DNA of 38,699 nucleotides from Alistipes sp. (GTDB taxonomy: Bacteria; Bacteroidota; Bacteroidia; Bacteroidales; Rikenellaceae). The notes under the pieces are model-generated. The model saw only the letters and a program-made list of their open reading frames with translations, was not told the DNA's origin and searched no databases. The position numbers and the translations under genes are program-made. This document shows, in pieces, positions 16,056 to 24,909 of this stretch (position 1 is the stretch's first letter; each line of letters starts with the position of its first letter). The stretch spans positions 1-38,699 of the forward strand of contig JAFQOR010000013.1 in the NCBI GenBank assembly GCA_017403125.1, in the 5' to 3' direction.

Positions 16056-17351
16056 CTACTCTATGCCTACCCTCTCGAAGATGAAGTCCACATTTTTCAG
16101 ATAGTAATCCAACGTAAAGCAACCGTCGAGCTCCTCACGCGAAAGCACCGCCATAACCTCGGGCGTCTCCGCCAAAAGCTCCTGATAGTCGGCACGCTCA
16201 CTCATCGCACGCATGGCAACAGGCTGCACCGTATCGTATGCCTTCTCACGCGAGAAACCCTTCTCGATAAGAGCATTCATCACGCGCTGTGCAAAGATTA
16301 CCTTACGTGTGCGATAGATATTCTCCTGCATTACATCCTTGAATACAACCAAGTTTTCGAGGATGCCGCGGAAGCGATTCAACATATAGTCGAGCAACAT
16401 CGTAGCATCGGGAAGAATGATACGCTCGGTAGATGAGTGCGAGATATCGCGCTCGTGCCACAGGGCAACATTCTCGTAGAACGCCGCCATGTAGCCACGC
16501 ATAACACGTGCACAACCACACATATTCTCACTCGAAATAGGATTACGCTTGTGAGGCATAGCGCTCGAACCCTTCTGACCCTTGCCAAACGACTCCTCGA
16601 CCTCATGCACCTCGGTACGCTGCAAGTTACGAATCTCCATCGCCATCTGTTCGATGCTCGATGCAATAACAGCCAACGTAGCCATATAGTATGCGTGACG
16701 GTCGCGCTGGATAACCTGTGTAGATATGTTTGCACTCTCGATACCGAGTTTCTCGCAAACATAGTCCTGAATGAAGGGAGGGATATTCGCGAAATTGCCC
16801 ACAGCACCCGAAATCTTACCCACCTCTACGGCTCGCGATGCCGCTACAAAGCGAGTTAGATTGCGCTTCATCTCCTCGTACCACAATGCCCACTTCAAGC
16901 CAAAGCTCGTAATGTCGGCATGAATACCGTGTGTACGTCCGATGCAGGGCGTACCCTTGAACTCGATAGCACGGTTGCGCAACACCTCCAACATGCGCTC
17001 CAAGTCATCCATAAGCACAGCATTTGCCTGCTTCAACAGGTAGCCATTAGCCGTATCGACAACATCGGTACTTGTCAGACCATAGTGCACCCACTTGCGC
17101 TCCTCGCCAAGAGTCTCGCTCACGGCACGTGTGAAGGCAACAATATCGTGGCGTGTCTGCTGTTCAATCTCGTAGATGCGATTGATGTCGAACGACGCGT
17201 TATCCCACAACTTCTGAACATCCTCCTTGGGGACAACACCCAGCTGGCTCCACGCCTCCGAAGCCAGAATCTCAACACGAAGGTAGGCATCGAACTTATT
17301 CTGCTCGGTCCACACCTTGCGCATAATCTCGCGACTATATCTCTCGATCAT
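16056..17351 (-). CDS. purB: Adenylosuccinate lyase
   Basis: 431 aa. It cleaves fumarate from SAICAR (IMP pathway) and from adenylosuccinate (AMP synthesis). It belongs to the fumarase/aspartase superfamily: the signature [11 protein letters not shown] lies at residues 261-271, with the catalytic serine in that loop, and GRTHGIHA at 138-145 carries the general acid/base histidine. Length and motifs fit the bacterial 430-aa class. It is the last gene of the operon, 24 nt after folD, and is followed by an intrinsic terminator. Confidence 0.96.
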   Translation of the reverse strand: MIERYSREIMRKVWTEQNKFDAYLRVEILASEAWSQLGVVPKEDVQKLWDNASFDINRIYEIEQQTRHDIVAFTRAVSETLGEERKWVHYGLTSTDVVDTANGYLLKQANAVLMDDLERMLEVLRNRAIEFKGTPCIGRTHGIHADITSFGLKWALWYEEMKRNLTRFVAASRAVEVGKISGAVGNFANIPPFIQDYVCEKLGIESANISTQVIQRDRHAYYMATLAVIASSIEQMAMEIRNLQRTEVHEVEESFGKGQKGSSAMPHKRNPISSENMCGCARVMRGYMAAFYENVALWHERDISHSSTERIILPDATMLLDYMLNRFRGILENLVVFKDVMQENIYRTRKVIFAQRVMNALIEKGFSREKAYDTVQPVAMRAMSERADYQELLAETPEVMAVLSREELDGCFTLDYYLKNVDFIFERVGIE

Positions 17352-17375
17352 AATTTAATATTTTAGGTTAGTAAC

Positions 17376-18227
17376 TTACTTATTCATTCTATTTACGAAT
17401 GCCTCAACAGTATTCTCCATTAGACATGTAATGGTCATGGGACCTACGCCACCCGGAACAGGGGTGATGGCTGCCGCCACGTGCTGCACCTCTTCGAAAT
17501 CGACATCGCCACAGAGCTTGCCGGTGCGCGTATCACGATTAACACCCACATCAATAACCACAGCACCCGGCTTTACCATATCGGCAGTCACAAAACGCTC
17601 ACGGCCAATAGCCACAACCAAAATATCGGCACGACGAGCTACCTCCGCAAGATTTTTTGTCTTCGAGTGAGCAACAGTCACCGTAGCATTAGCATCCAAG
17701 AGGAGCTTGGCTACGGGCTGACCTACGATATTGCTGCGACCTATAACCACAGCCTCCTTACCAGCAATATCCACACCGGCGAAGTGCAATAACTTGATGA
17801 TACCCTTGGGCGTACAAGGAAGCACGCAGGGCTGTTTGAGCCATAGCTTCGCAACATTCATCGGATGGAAGGCATCTACATCCTTCTCGGGCAAGATAGC
17901 CGCAATAATCTTATTCTCGTTGATATGCTTGGGCAACGGCAACTGAACGAGGACACCATCTACATCGTCATCGTTGTTTAGCTGCTCTATAATATCCAAA
18001 AGCTCCTGCTCCGAGATTGTAGCCTCACGACGAATTGTCGTATTTCGAATACCTATCTCGGTTGCAGCCTTCGCCTTACCCGTAACATACGACACACTTC
18101 CGGGGTCATCGCCCACCAAAATCACTGTCAGATTAGGAGTACGTCCATACTGCTCATTAAGCACGCCAACGCGCACTTTGAGCGCCTCCTTGATTGATGT
18201 TGATAAATCTTTACCTTTTATAATCAT
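17376..18227 (-). CDS. folD: Bifunctional methylene-THF dehydrogenase / methenyl-THF cyclohydrolase
   Basis: 283 aa. It interconverts 5,10-methylene-THF and 10-formyl-THF using NADP+. The catalytic lysine sits in SYVTGKAKAA (Lys51, YxxxK pattern). VQLPLPKHI, LPCTPKGIIKLL and the NADP-binding GRSNIVGQPVAKLL are present. Its place between purD and purB makes sense because PurN and PurH, encoded in the same operon, each consume one 10-formyl-THF per IMP. Confidence 0.95.
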   Translation of the reverse strand: MIIKGKDLSTSIKEALKVRVGVLNEQYGRTPNLTVILVGDDPGSVSYVTGKAKAATEIGIRNTTIRREATISEQELLDIIEQLNNDDDVDGVLVQLPLPKHINENKIIAAILPEKDVDAFHPMNVAKLWLKQPCVLPCTPKGIIKLLHFAGVDIAGKEAVVIGRSNIVGQPVAKLLLDANATVTVAHSKTKNLAEVARRADILVVAIGRERFVTADMVKPGAVVIDVGVNRDTRTGKLCGDVDFEEVQHVAAAITPVPGGVGPMTITCLMENTVEAFVNRMNK

Positions 18228-18250
18228 ATTTTCAATCCGTTATTAAATAG

Positions 18251-19495
18251 TTACTTGAATGCCTTGGCACCTATATCCGTACGATGGAATAGGTTGTCGC
18301 ACTCAATTTTATTAACGTCGGCACGAGCCTTTTGTTGTGCTTCGATAAGAGTCGGAGCCTCTGCAACAACAATCATCACTCGTCCTCCGGCAGTCACCAA
18401 CTCGCCATCCTTTATGGCTGTACCCATGTGATACACCTTCGATGTCACACCATCCAGACCACGAATTACAACGCCCTTGTCGTAGCCTCCGGGGTAGCCC
18501 TTCGATGCAAGCACAATACCAAGCGTAGCCTGATTGCTCCACTCTGCTACGGGCTGCTCACCACGCGCTACCGCCATAAACAAATCAACAGCATCGCTCT
18601 TCAAACGCGGCAGCACCACCTCGGTTTCGGGGTCTCCAAAGCGAGCATTAAACTCGATGACCTTGATGCCATTAGGGGTCTTCATAAGACCTCCATAGAG
18701 CACACCCGTAAAGGGCGTACCCTCCTTAACCATCGCATCTGCAACACGTTGCATGATGTACTGCATAGCATAGGCATGATCCTCGTCAGATATAAACGGC
18801 AACTCGGTATAGGCTCCCATACCGCCGGTATTGGGGCCCTCGTCGTTATCGTAGGCACGCTTGTGATCCTGTGCTACGGGCATAGGGCAAATCTTATCAC
18901 CCGCAACAAAGCACATCAACGAGAACTCTTCGCCCGTGAGGAACTCCTCGATAACTACCCTACCTTCGCCATACTTCGAATCGAGCAACATGTCGCGCAA
19001 CGTAGCCTCTGCCTCCTCCATACTCTCGACAATAACTACACCCTTGCCGGCTGCCAAGCCATCGTACTTCAAGACCGTGGGCAGCGTACCTCGCTTAACA
19101 TACGACAAAGCCTCCTCGAAGTCGGTAAATGTTGCGTAGTCCGCCGTAGGTACATCATACTTCTTCATCAGGCGCTTTGCAAAATCCTTGCTTGCCTCAA
19201 TCTCGGCAGCAGCCTTCGTTGGACCAAATATCGCAAGACCCGCCTCACGGAATCTATCTACGATACCCACAGCCAACGCAGCCTCGGGACCAACGACCGT
19301 AAGCTCAACATCATTGCTCTTTGCAAACGCAAGCAAGCCCTCGACATCGGTATCTTTTATCGCCACACACTCCGCAAGCGATGCTATACCGGCATTGCCC
19401 GGAGCGCAATATATCTTTTCGGCCTTGGGCGAGCGCGACAATGCCTCCACAATTGCATGACAACGACCACCCGAACCTACAACTAATATCTTCAT
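18251..19495 (-). CDS. purD: Phosphoribosylamine-glycine ligase (GAR synthetase)
   Basis: 414 aa ATP-grasp enzyme joining phosphoribosylamine and glycine to form GAR (step 2). The N-terminal VGSGGRCHAIVEAL motif, FGPTKAAAEIEASKDFAKRLM, the ATP-grasp lysine region LKYDGLAAGKGVVIV and the metal-binding FNARFGDPETEVVLPRL are all intact. A run of ten T residues on the coding strand ends 2 nt before the start codon (plus coordinates 19498-19507), and a perfect 10-bp hairpin lies further upstream in the 98-nt gap from purH. Confidence 0.95.
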   Translation of the reverse strand: MKILVVGSGGRCHAIVEALSRSPKAEKIYCAPGNAGIASLAECVAIKDTDVEGLLAFAKSNDVELTVVGPEAALAVGIVDRFREAGLAIFGPTKAAAEIEASKDFAKRLMKKYDVPTADYATFTDFEEALSYVKRGTLPTVLKYDGLAAGKGVVIVESMEEAEATLRDMLLDSKYGEGRVVIEEFLTGEEFSLMCFVAGDKICPMPVAQDHKRAYDNDEGPNTGGMGAYTELPFISDEDHAYAMQYIMQRVADAMVKEGTPFTGVLYGGLMKTPNGIKVIEFNARFGDPETEVVLPRLKSDAVDLFMAVARGEQPVAEWSNQATLGIVLASKGYPGGYDKGVVIRGLDGVTSKVYHMGTAIKDGELVTAGGRVMIVVAEAPTLIEAQQKARADVNKIECDNLFHRTDIGAKAFK

Positions 19496-19542
19496 CCAAA
19501 AAAAAAATTTGATATTATACTCCTTATACCTGACAAGGCAAC

Positions 19543-19575
19543 GCCTACTTTCCTACCCATTCACAGAAAGTAGGC
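19543..19575 (-). other. Stem-loop in the purH-purD gap
   Basis: A perfect 10-bp stem (GCCTACTTTC at 19543-19552, GAAAGTAGGC at 19566-19575) has a 13-nt loop. Read on the minus strand it starts 18 nt after the purH stop, and T10 lies about 36 nt further on, just before purD. It could be a partial terminator, an RNase processing site or a stabiliser that sets different mRNA levels for purD-folD-purB. Confidence 0.6.
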
Positions 19576-19593
19576 ATCACCTCCCGTCTTAAA

Positions 19594-21123
19594 TTAGTGC
19601 TTGAAATGGCGCATGCCCGTCACGAGCATCGTCATTCCAAACTCATTAGCTCTCTTTACCGAATCCTCGTCGCGCACGCTACCACCAGGCTGCACAAGCG
19701 CCGTAACACCATACTGCTGGGCAAGTGTAACGGTGTCGTCGAAGGGGAAGAAACCGTCGGAAGCAAGCGTAACACCCTCGTTAAAGCCCGCTGCTTGCGC
19801 CTGCTTCAACGCAATTTCTGCCGAACCTACACGGTTCATCTGTCCCGCACCAACGCCAACAGTATGACCATCCTTGACAGCAACGATGGCATTCGACTTA
19901 ACATGCTTAACGATTCGCCAACCAAAGTTCATATCCTCCAACTCCTTTGCAGTTGGCTTGCGCTCCGTCACACACATATCAGCAACAATCTCCTTGGTTT
20001 CGGTATCGAGCTTCTGAACCAAAAGACCTCCGTTCACCGTAACATACTGCGTCTGCTCGATATTTGCGGCACTCATATCCACCTGCAACAAGCGAAGATT
20101 CTTCTTGGTGGTGAGAATCTCTAATGCCTCATCCGTAAACGACGGCGCCATGATAATCTCCAAAAAGATAGGCTTCATCAACTCGGCAACCTCCTTCGTG
20201 AGTTCGCGATTGATTGCAACAATGCCACCAAAGATGCTCACCTTATCGGCCTCGTATGCCTTCTCCCACGCCTCACGTATATCCTTGCCGATTGCTGCGC
20301 CACACGGGTTCATGTGCTTCAATCCCACACAGAAGGGCTCCGAAAACTCTCTCACGATGTTCAATGCCGCGTTAGCATCCTGAATATTGTTGTACGACAT
20401 CTCCTTACCGTTGAGCTGCTTTGCCGTAGCCAACGAGTAGGGAACGCGCTCCTGCGATGCATAGAACTTTGCACTCTGATGCGGATTCTCGCCATAACGC
20501 AACGACTCCACAAGATCGAACGACGCAAACAGCTTCTCACGAAGACCTGCCTGCGCACGCATATACGTAGCAATGCACATATCATACTCTGCCGTGTGTG
20601 TATATGCCTTTGCCGAGAGCGCCAGACGTGTCTCTACCGTAGTATTTCCGCCCTTCTCGATCTCCTCGATGATAAGTTTGTAATCCTCGGGATCGCACAC
20701 CACGGTTACATCTCGATAGTTCTTTGCTGCCGAACGCAACATCGAAGGTCCTCCAATATCGATATTCTCGATAGCATCGGCCATAGTTACATCTGCCTTG
20801 GCGATGGTCTGACAGAAGGGATAGAGATTCACACATACCATATCGATAAACTCAATGGCATTGTCGCGCAGAGCCTGCAAATGGCTCTCGTCGTCACGAC
20901 GAGCCAAAAGACCACCATGGACCTTGGGATGCAACGTCTTGACACGACCATCACATATCTCCGGGAAACCCGTAACATCGCTAATGTTAATAACCTCGAT
21001 GCCGCTATCCTGCAACAATTTCATAGTGCCTCCCGTGGCAATAATCTCCCAACCAAGACGACGCAAGTTGTTACAAAAATCGACAACGCCCGTTTTATCG
21101 CTTACGCTTACTAACGCTCTCAT
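19594..21123 (-). CDS. purH: Bifunctional AICAR formyltransferase / IMP cyclohydrolase
   Basis: 509 aa, the normal length. It performs the last two steps to IMP. The N-terminal MGS-like cyclohydrolase domain (about residues 1-150) has SVSDKTGVVDFC, GGRVKTLHPKVHGG-like (CDGRVKTLHPKVHGGLL) and NLYPF motifs. The C-terminal transformylase domain has the catalytic Lys-His pair in VGLKHMNPCGAAIG and ends with GMTMLVTGMRHFKH. It lies 10 nt after purN and 98 nt before purD, the longest gap in the operon. Confidence 0.96.
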   Translation of the reverse strand: MRALVSVSDKTGVVDFCNNLRRLGWEIIATGGTMKLLQDSGIEVINISDVTGFPEICDGRVKTLHPKVHGGLLARRDDESHLQALRDNAIEFIDMVCVNLYPFCQTIAKADVTMADAIENIDIGGPSMLRSAAKNYRDVTVVCDPEDYKLIIEEIEKGGNTTVETRLALSAKAYTHTAEYDMCIATYMRAQAGLREKLFASFDLVESLRYGENPHQSAKFYASQERVPYSLATAKQLNGKEMSYNNIQDANAALNIVREFSEPFCVGLKHMNPCGAAIGKDIREAWEKAYEADKVSIFGGIVAINRELTKEVAELMKPIFLEIIMAPSFTDEALEILTTKKNLRLLQVDMSAANIEQTQYVTVNGGLLVQKLDTETKEIVADMCVTERKPTAKELEDMNFGWRIVKHVKSNAIVAVKDGHTVGVGAGQMNRVGSAEIALKQAQAAGFNEGVTLASDGFFPFDDTVTLAQQYGVTALVQPGGSVRDEDSVKRANEFGMTMLVTGMRHFKH

Positions 21124-21133
21124 ATACTTTGGT

Positions 21134-21709
21134 TTAGTATTTCTTATTTATAAGTTTATTTATTGTCTTGACATAGAGTTTATGCTCGATACTGTGAATC
21201 AGCATCGTGAGCTCCTCAATGTCGTTGCCCTCATAGACTATAGCTCCTTGGTCGATTATACGACCACCATCAAGCGTCTCATCCACAAAGTGGGTTGTAG
21301 CGCCAAAAATCTTAACACCATAATCCACTGCATCCTGAATAGCATGAGCACCCTTGAACGACGGCAGCAACGATGGATGAATGTTCACAATGCGCTGCTC
21401 GTATCTCTCCAAAAGCACATGACCTACAATTCTCATATAACCCGCAAGACAGACATAGTCCACATGACGCTCGTCGAGCATCGTAGCCAGCACCGTCTCG
21501 TAGGCTTCGCGAGAGGCATAGTCCTTGGGGTTGAACGCAAAACTCTCGGTACCATAACGTTTTGCTCTTTCGAGCACCTTGGCACCGGGCTTATCGCACA
21601 CCAACAACACCACGTCGGCATCGATACGTCCATCCCTACAAGCCTCAACGATAGCTTCGTAGTTGCTACCGCTACCACTCGCAAAAACCGCTAACTTCGC
21701 ACGTCTCAT
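21134..21709 (-). CDS. purN: Phosphoribosylglycinamide formyltransferase (GAR transformylase)
   Basis: 191 aa. It transfers formyl from 10-formyl-THF to GAR (step 3). The N-terminal substrate loop SGSGSN lies at residues 11-16. The catalytic Asn109 and His111 are in NIHPSLLPSFKG and Asp147 is in ETLDGG, matching the Asn106/His108/Asp144 triad of the E. coli enzyme. This is the folate-dependent enzyme, not the formate-dependent PurT. It lies 12 nt after purM. Confidence 0.96.
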   Translation of the reverse strand: MRRAKLAVFASGSGSNYEAIVEACRDGRIDADVVLLVCDKPGAKVLERAKRYGTESFAFNPKDYASREAYETVLATMLDERHVDYVCLAGYMRIVGHVLLERYEQRIVNIHPSLLPSFKGAHAIQDAVDYGVKIFGATTHFVDETLDGGRIIDQGAIVYEGNDIEELTMLIHSIEHKLYVKTINKLINKKY

Positions 21710-21721
21710 ACCCGAAACTTA

Positions 21722-22750
21722 TTAGATGATGCTAACGCCCTCACCCTCGATAACACGACCGATGACCGAAGCACGCTCACCCGAAGCCTCCAACAGCGCA
21801 ATAGCTCGCTCGACATCACTCTCGTCGAGAGCTATGACCATACCAATACCCATGTTGAAGATATTGAACATCTCGCGGTGCTTGATACCACCATACTTCT
21901 CCAATAGGCGGAATACGGGGAGAATCTCCCAGCTACCCTCCTTAATCTCAACGCCCTGACCATCCTTCAAGATACGGGGGATATTCTCGTCGAAGCCACC
22001 ACCGGTGATGTGGCTGATGCCGTGAACATCACACTCGGCAATAACCTTCAACACCTGCTTAACATAGATGCGTGTGGGCGTAAGAAGCACCTCGCCCAAC
22101 TTGCGGTCGCCGATTTCGGGGTAGCTATCGAAAAGGTTGAGATTATTATCGCTAACGACCTTACGCACAAGACTAAAACCGTTAGAGTGAACACCGCTTG
22201 AAGCGATACCTACAAGTACATCACCAACCTTAACTCGCTCACCGGCATCGATAAGCTTTGAGCGCTCAACAACGCCTACCGTAAAGCCGGCAATATCATA
22301 CTCGCCATTACCATACATACCTGGCATCTCGGCAGTCTCGCCACCTACCAATGCGCAACCAGCCTGACGACAACCCTCGGCAACACCAGCAACAATAGCC
22401 TCGACCTTGGCGGGCTCGTTGTGACCAACGGCAACATAATCCAAGAATACCAAAGGCTCGGCACCCTGTGCCAATACGTCGTTCACGCACATTGCAACAG
22501 CATCGATACCAATAGTATCGTGCTTATCCATCTCAAATGCCAATTTCAGTTTGGTACCTACGCCATCGGTGCCACTAACCAACACCGGCTCCTTGATATT
22601 GAGCTCGGCAAGGTTGAACATACCACCAAAGGCACCAATATTGCCCATCGAGCCAACTCGCTTTGTAGATGCCACATGCGACTTGATGCGTCGTACTACT
22701 TCGTAACCTGCTTCGAGGTTTACACCAGCCTCTTCGTAACTTTTTGCCAT
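21722..22750 (-). CDS. purM: Phosphoribosylformylglycinamidine cyclo-ligase (AIR synthetase)
   Basis: 342 aa. It closes the imidazole ring of FGAM with ATP to form AIR (step 5). [20 protein letters not shown] at the N-terminus, [15 protein letters not shown], the dehydratase-like [13 protein letters not shown] and [14 protein letters not shown] are all typical. It is 27 nt after purF and 12 nt before purN. Confidence 0.96.
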   Translation of the reverse strand: MAKSYEEAGVNLEAGYEVVRRIKSHVASTKRVGSMGNIGAFGGMFNLAELNIKEPVLVSGTDGVGTKLKLAFEMDKHDTIGIDAVAMCVNDVLAQGAEPLVFLDYVAVGHNEPAKVEAIVAGVAEGCRQAGCALVGGETAEMPGMYGNGEYDIAGFTVGVVERSKLIDAGERVKVGDVLVGIASSGVHSNGFSLVRKVVSDNNLNLFDSYPEIGDRKLGEVLLTPTRIYVKQVLKVIAECDVHGISHITGGGFDENIPRILKDGQGVEIKEGSWEILPVFRLLEKYGGIKHREMFNIFNMGIGMVIALDESDVERAIALLEASGERASVIGRVIEGEGVSII

Positions 22751-22777
22751 ACCTATGTATTATATATATTATTACTC

Positions 22778-24172
22778 TTACTTTTTGTTTTGATACAACG
22801 ATGTTGGATAGCACCCATTGAAGCATGCCATACACAACTCCGAGCGGTTGCCCGCCTTCAACAGCGACTCCTCCGAGAGGAACTCCAACGAGTCCGCCTC
22901 GATAGCCTTGCGCGCCTCCTCCTTGGTCTTTGTAGCACACAACAACTCCTCGCGTGTGGACATATCGATACCATAGAAACAGGGGTTGGTGATTGCAGGA
23001 CTTGCAATGCGCACATGCACCTCACGCGCTCCCGCCTCCTTCAATAAGCGCACGATGCGTAGCGATGTTGTACCACGCACTATCGAGTCATCAATAAGAA
23101 CCACCGAGCGATCTTTGACCAGCGAGCGTACAGCCGAAAGTTTCATGCGCACGCCCTTCTCACGCATCTGCTGCGAGGGCTGGATAAATGTTCTGGCGAT
23201 GTACTTATTCTTGATAAGACCCATCTCATAGGGGATGCCACTCGCCTCGGAGTAGCCAATAGCAGCGCTTATACTCGAATCGGGCACACCTATAACCACG
23301 TCGGCTTTGATAGGCGACTGCTCATATAGATAGCGACCTGTCTGCTTGCGGAACTTATGCACGTTACACCCCTCGATATCGCTATCGGGGCGAGCAAAGT
23401 AGATATACTCCATGGCACACATCAAGTGGCGCTGGTAGCGCGAATAGTAGTTCGAGCGTATGCCATGGTGGTCGATAGTAACAACCTCGCCCGGCTCGAT
23501 GTCGCGTATAAACTCCGCACCAACAATATCCAAAGCACATGTCTCGCTGCTGATAACATAGCCATCGCCAAGTTTACCAATAGAGAGAGGGCGCAAACCA
23601 TGCTTATCGCGACACGCATAGATACGATTCTTGGTCATGATAAGGAAGGCAAAGGCTCCCTCCAACATATTCAACGCCTCGATAATATTATCTATACGCT
23701 TATCCTCGCTCTTCTCCTTTTTGATGAGGTGCGCCAGAAGTTCGCTATCCGACGACGAGTGGAACAAACTTCCACGCACTTCGAGATAACGCGACAACTC
23801 ACGCGAGTTTACGAGGTTGCCGTTGTGAGCCAATGCGAAATCGCCCGTGTGGTGGTTAAACGAGAAGGGTTGCACGTTGTTTGCCCCGCCACCACCTGTT
23901 GTAGAGTAACGGACATGACCGATAGCGATACGGCCCGACAGCTTCGACAACTTATCGTGATTGAAGACCTCGGTAACCAAACCCTCGCCCTTCACCGTAT
24001 TGAGTTTTTCGCCATCAAATGCCGAGATGCCACAAGCCTCCTGACCACGATGCTGTAACGCATGCAGACCATAGTAGGCAAGATTCGGCGCATCGTCCAC
24101 GCCAAAGATACCGAAGACACCACACTCCTCGTGCAGGTCATCACCATATATATCCAATGAATCCTTTAACAT
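22778..24172 (-). CDS. purF: Amidophosphoribosyltransferase, iron-sulfur type with propeptide
   Basis: 464 aa. It makes phosphoribosylamine from PRPP and glutamine, the committed step. The catalytic Cys17 is in EECGVFG, so a 16-residue propeptide must be removed, as in the Bacillus-type enzyme. The PRPP-binding loop is VVLIDDSIVRGTT. The C-terminal CMAC (Cys447, Cys450), together with upstream cysteines (GCNVHK, TNPCFYG), matches the ligand pattern for a [4Fe-4S] cluster, which is oxygen-sensitive and fits an anaerobe. This branch is normally inhibited by purine nucleotides. Confidence 0.95.
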   Translation of the reverse strand: MLKDSLDIYGDDLHEECGVFGIFGVDDAPNLAYYGLHALQHRGQEACGISAFDGEKLNTVKGEGLVTEVFNHDKLSKLSGRIAIGHVRYSTTGGGGANNVQPFSFNHHTGDFALAHNGNLVNSRELSRYLEVRGSLFHSSSDSELLAHLIKKEKSEDKRIDNIIEALNMLEGAFAFLIMTKNRIYACRDKHGLRPLSIGKLGDGYVISSETCALDIVGAEFIRDIEPGEVVTIDHHGIRSNYYSRYQRHLMCAMEYIYFARPDSDIEGCNVHKFRKQTGRYLYEQSPIKADVVIGVPDSSISAAIGYSEASGIPYEMGLIKNKYIARTFIQPSQQMREKGVRMKLSAVRSLVKDRSVVLIDDSIVRGTTSLRIVRLLKEAGAREVHVRIASPAITNPCFYGIDMSTREELLCATKTKEEARKAIEADSLEFLSEESLLKAGNRSELCMACFNGCYPTSLYQNKK

Positions 24173-24181
24173 ACTCCTCTA

Positions 24182-24901
24182 CTACTTTTTAAGAATGTTT
24201 GCCAAACGCGAAGCTACCTCTTCGTAGGTCTCGCGCACATGCCCCAAATCTCGGCGGAAACGATCCTTGTCCATACGCTCCCCCGTGGCCTTGTCCCACA
24301 GGCGACATGTGTCGGGCGTAAATTCATCGACAAGAATAAGGTCACCCACGGCGGTGCGTCCAAATTCAATCTTGAAATCGACAAGCGAGATACCCGCCTT
24401 GTCGAACAGTTCGCAAAGCAGCGTGTTTATCTTTGCCGAAATCGCGTATATCGTTGCAAGTTCGTCGTAGGTCGCCAACCCCAATGCCACAGCGTGGTGG
24501 TCGTTGATAAGCGGGTCACCCAACTCATCCGATTTCAGACAGAGGTCGAAAATCACATTCTCGGGCGTCAGACCCTCATCCAGACCAAGGCGCTTTGCCA
24601 TAGAGCCGGCAATGACGTTACGCACGATAACCTCGAAAGCCATATGCTTGGCACACCGACACAACTGATCGGTATCGTTGAGTTGCTCTACAAAATGGGT
24701 GGCTACGCCATGGCTATTCAAATAGCCAAGAACCATCGACGAAATGCGGCAATTCATCTTGCCCTTGTTCTCGATTATCGCACGCTTGATGTTGTAGAAG
24801 GCTGTGGCATCGTCCTTGAAACGAATTACCACATGCCCATCCACATCGCATCCGTATATTATTTTGCTGTTACCTTCGTACAAAAGTTTCAACTCCTTCA
24901 T
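24182..24901 (-). CDS. purC: SAICAR synthetase
   Basis: 239 aa. It joins CAIR and aspartate with ATP (step 7). KLLYEGNSKIIYG at the N-terminus, the substrate-binding RNVIAGSMAKRLG, SLVDFKIEFGR and LVDEFTPDTCRLW are typical. I take the ATG at 24901; an in-frame GTG at 24910 overlaps the purL stop codon by one base and would add three residues. It sits between purL and purF, with only 9 nt to purF. Confidence 0.95.
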   Translation of the reverse strand: MKELKLLYEGNSKIIYGCDVDGHVVIRFKDDATAFYNIKRAIIENKGKMNCRISSMVLGYLNSHGVATHFVEQLNDTDQLCRCAKHMAFEVIVRNVIAGSMAKRLGLDEGLTPENVIFDLCLKSDELGDPLINDHHAVALGLATYDELATIYAISAKINTLLCELFDKAGISLVDFKIEFGRTAVGDLILVDEFTPDTCRLWDKATGERMDKDRFRRDLGHVRETYEEVASRLANILKK

Positions 24902-24909
24902 GGCACACA

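Noticed and set aside
18332-19486. 384-codon frame opposite purD, and similar long frames opposite purH, purF and purL
   Set aside because: They mirror well-identified genes in the codon-biased antisense frame, with Cys/His/Arg-rich composition and no domains.
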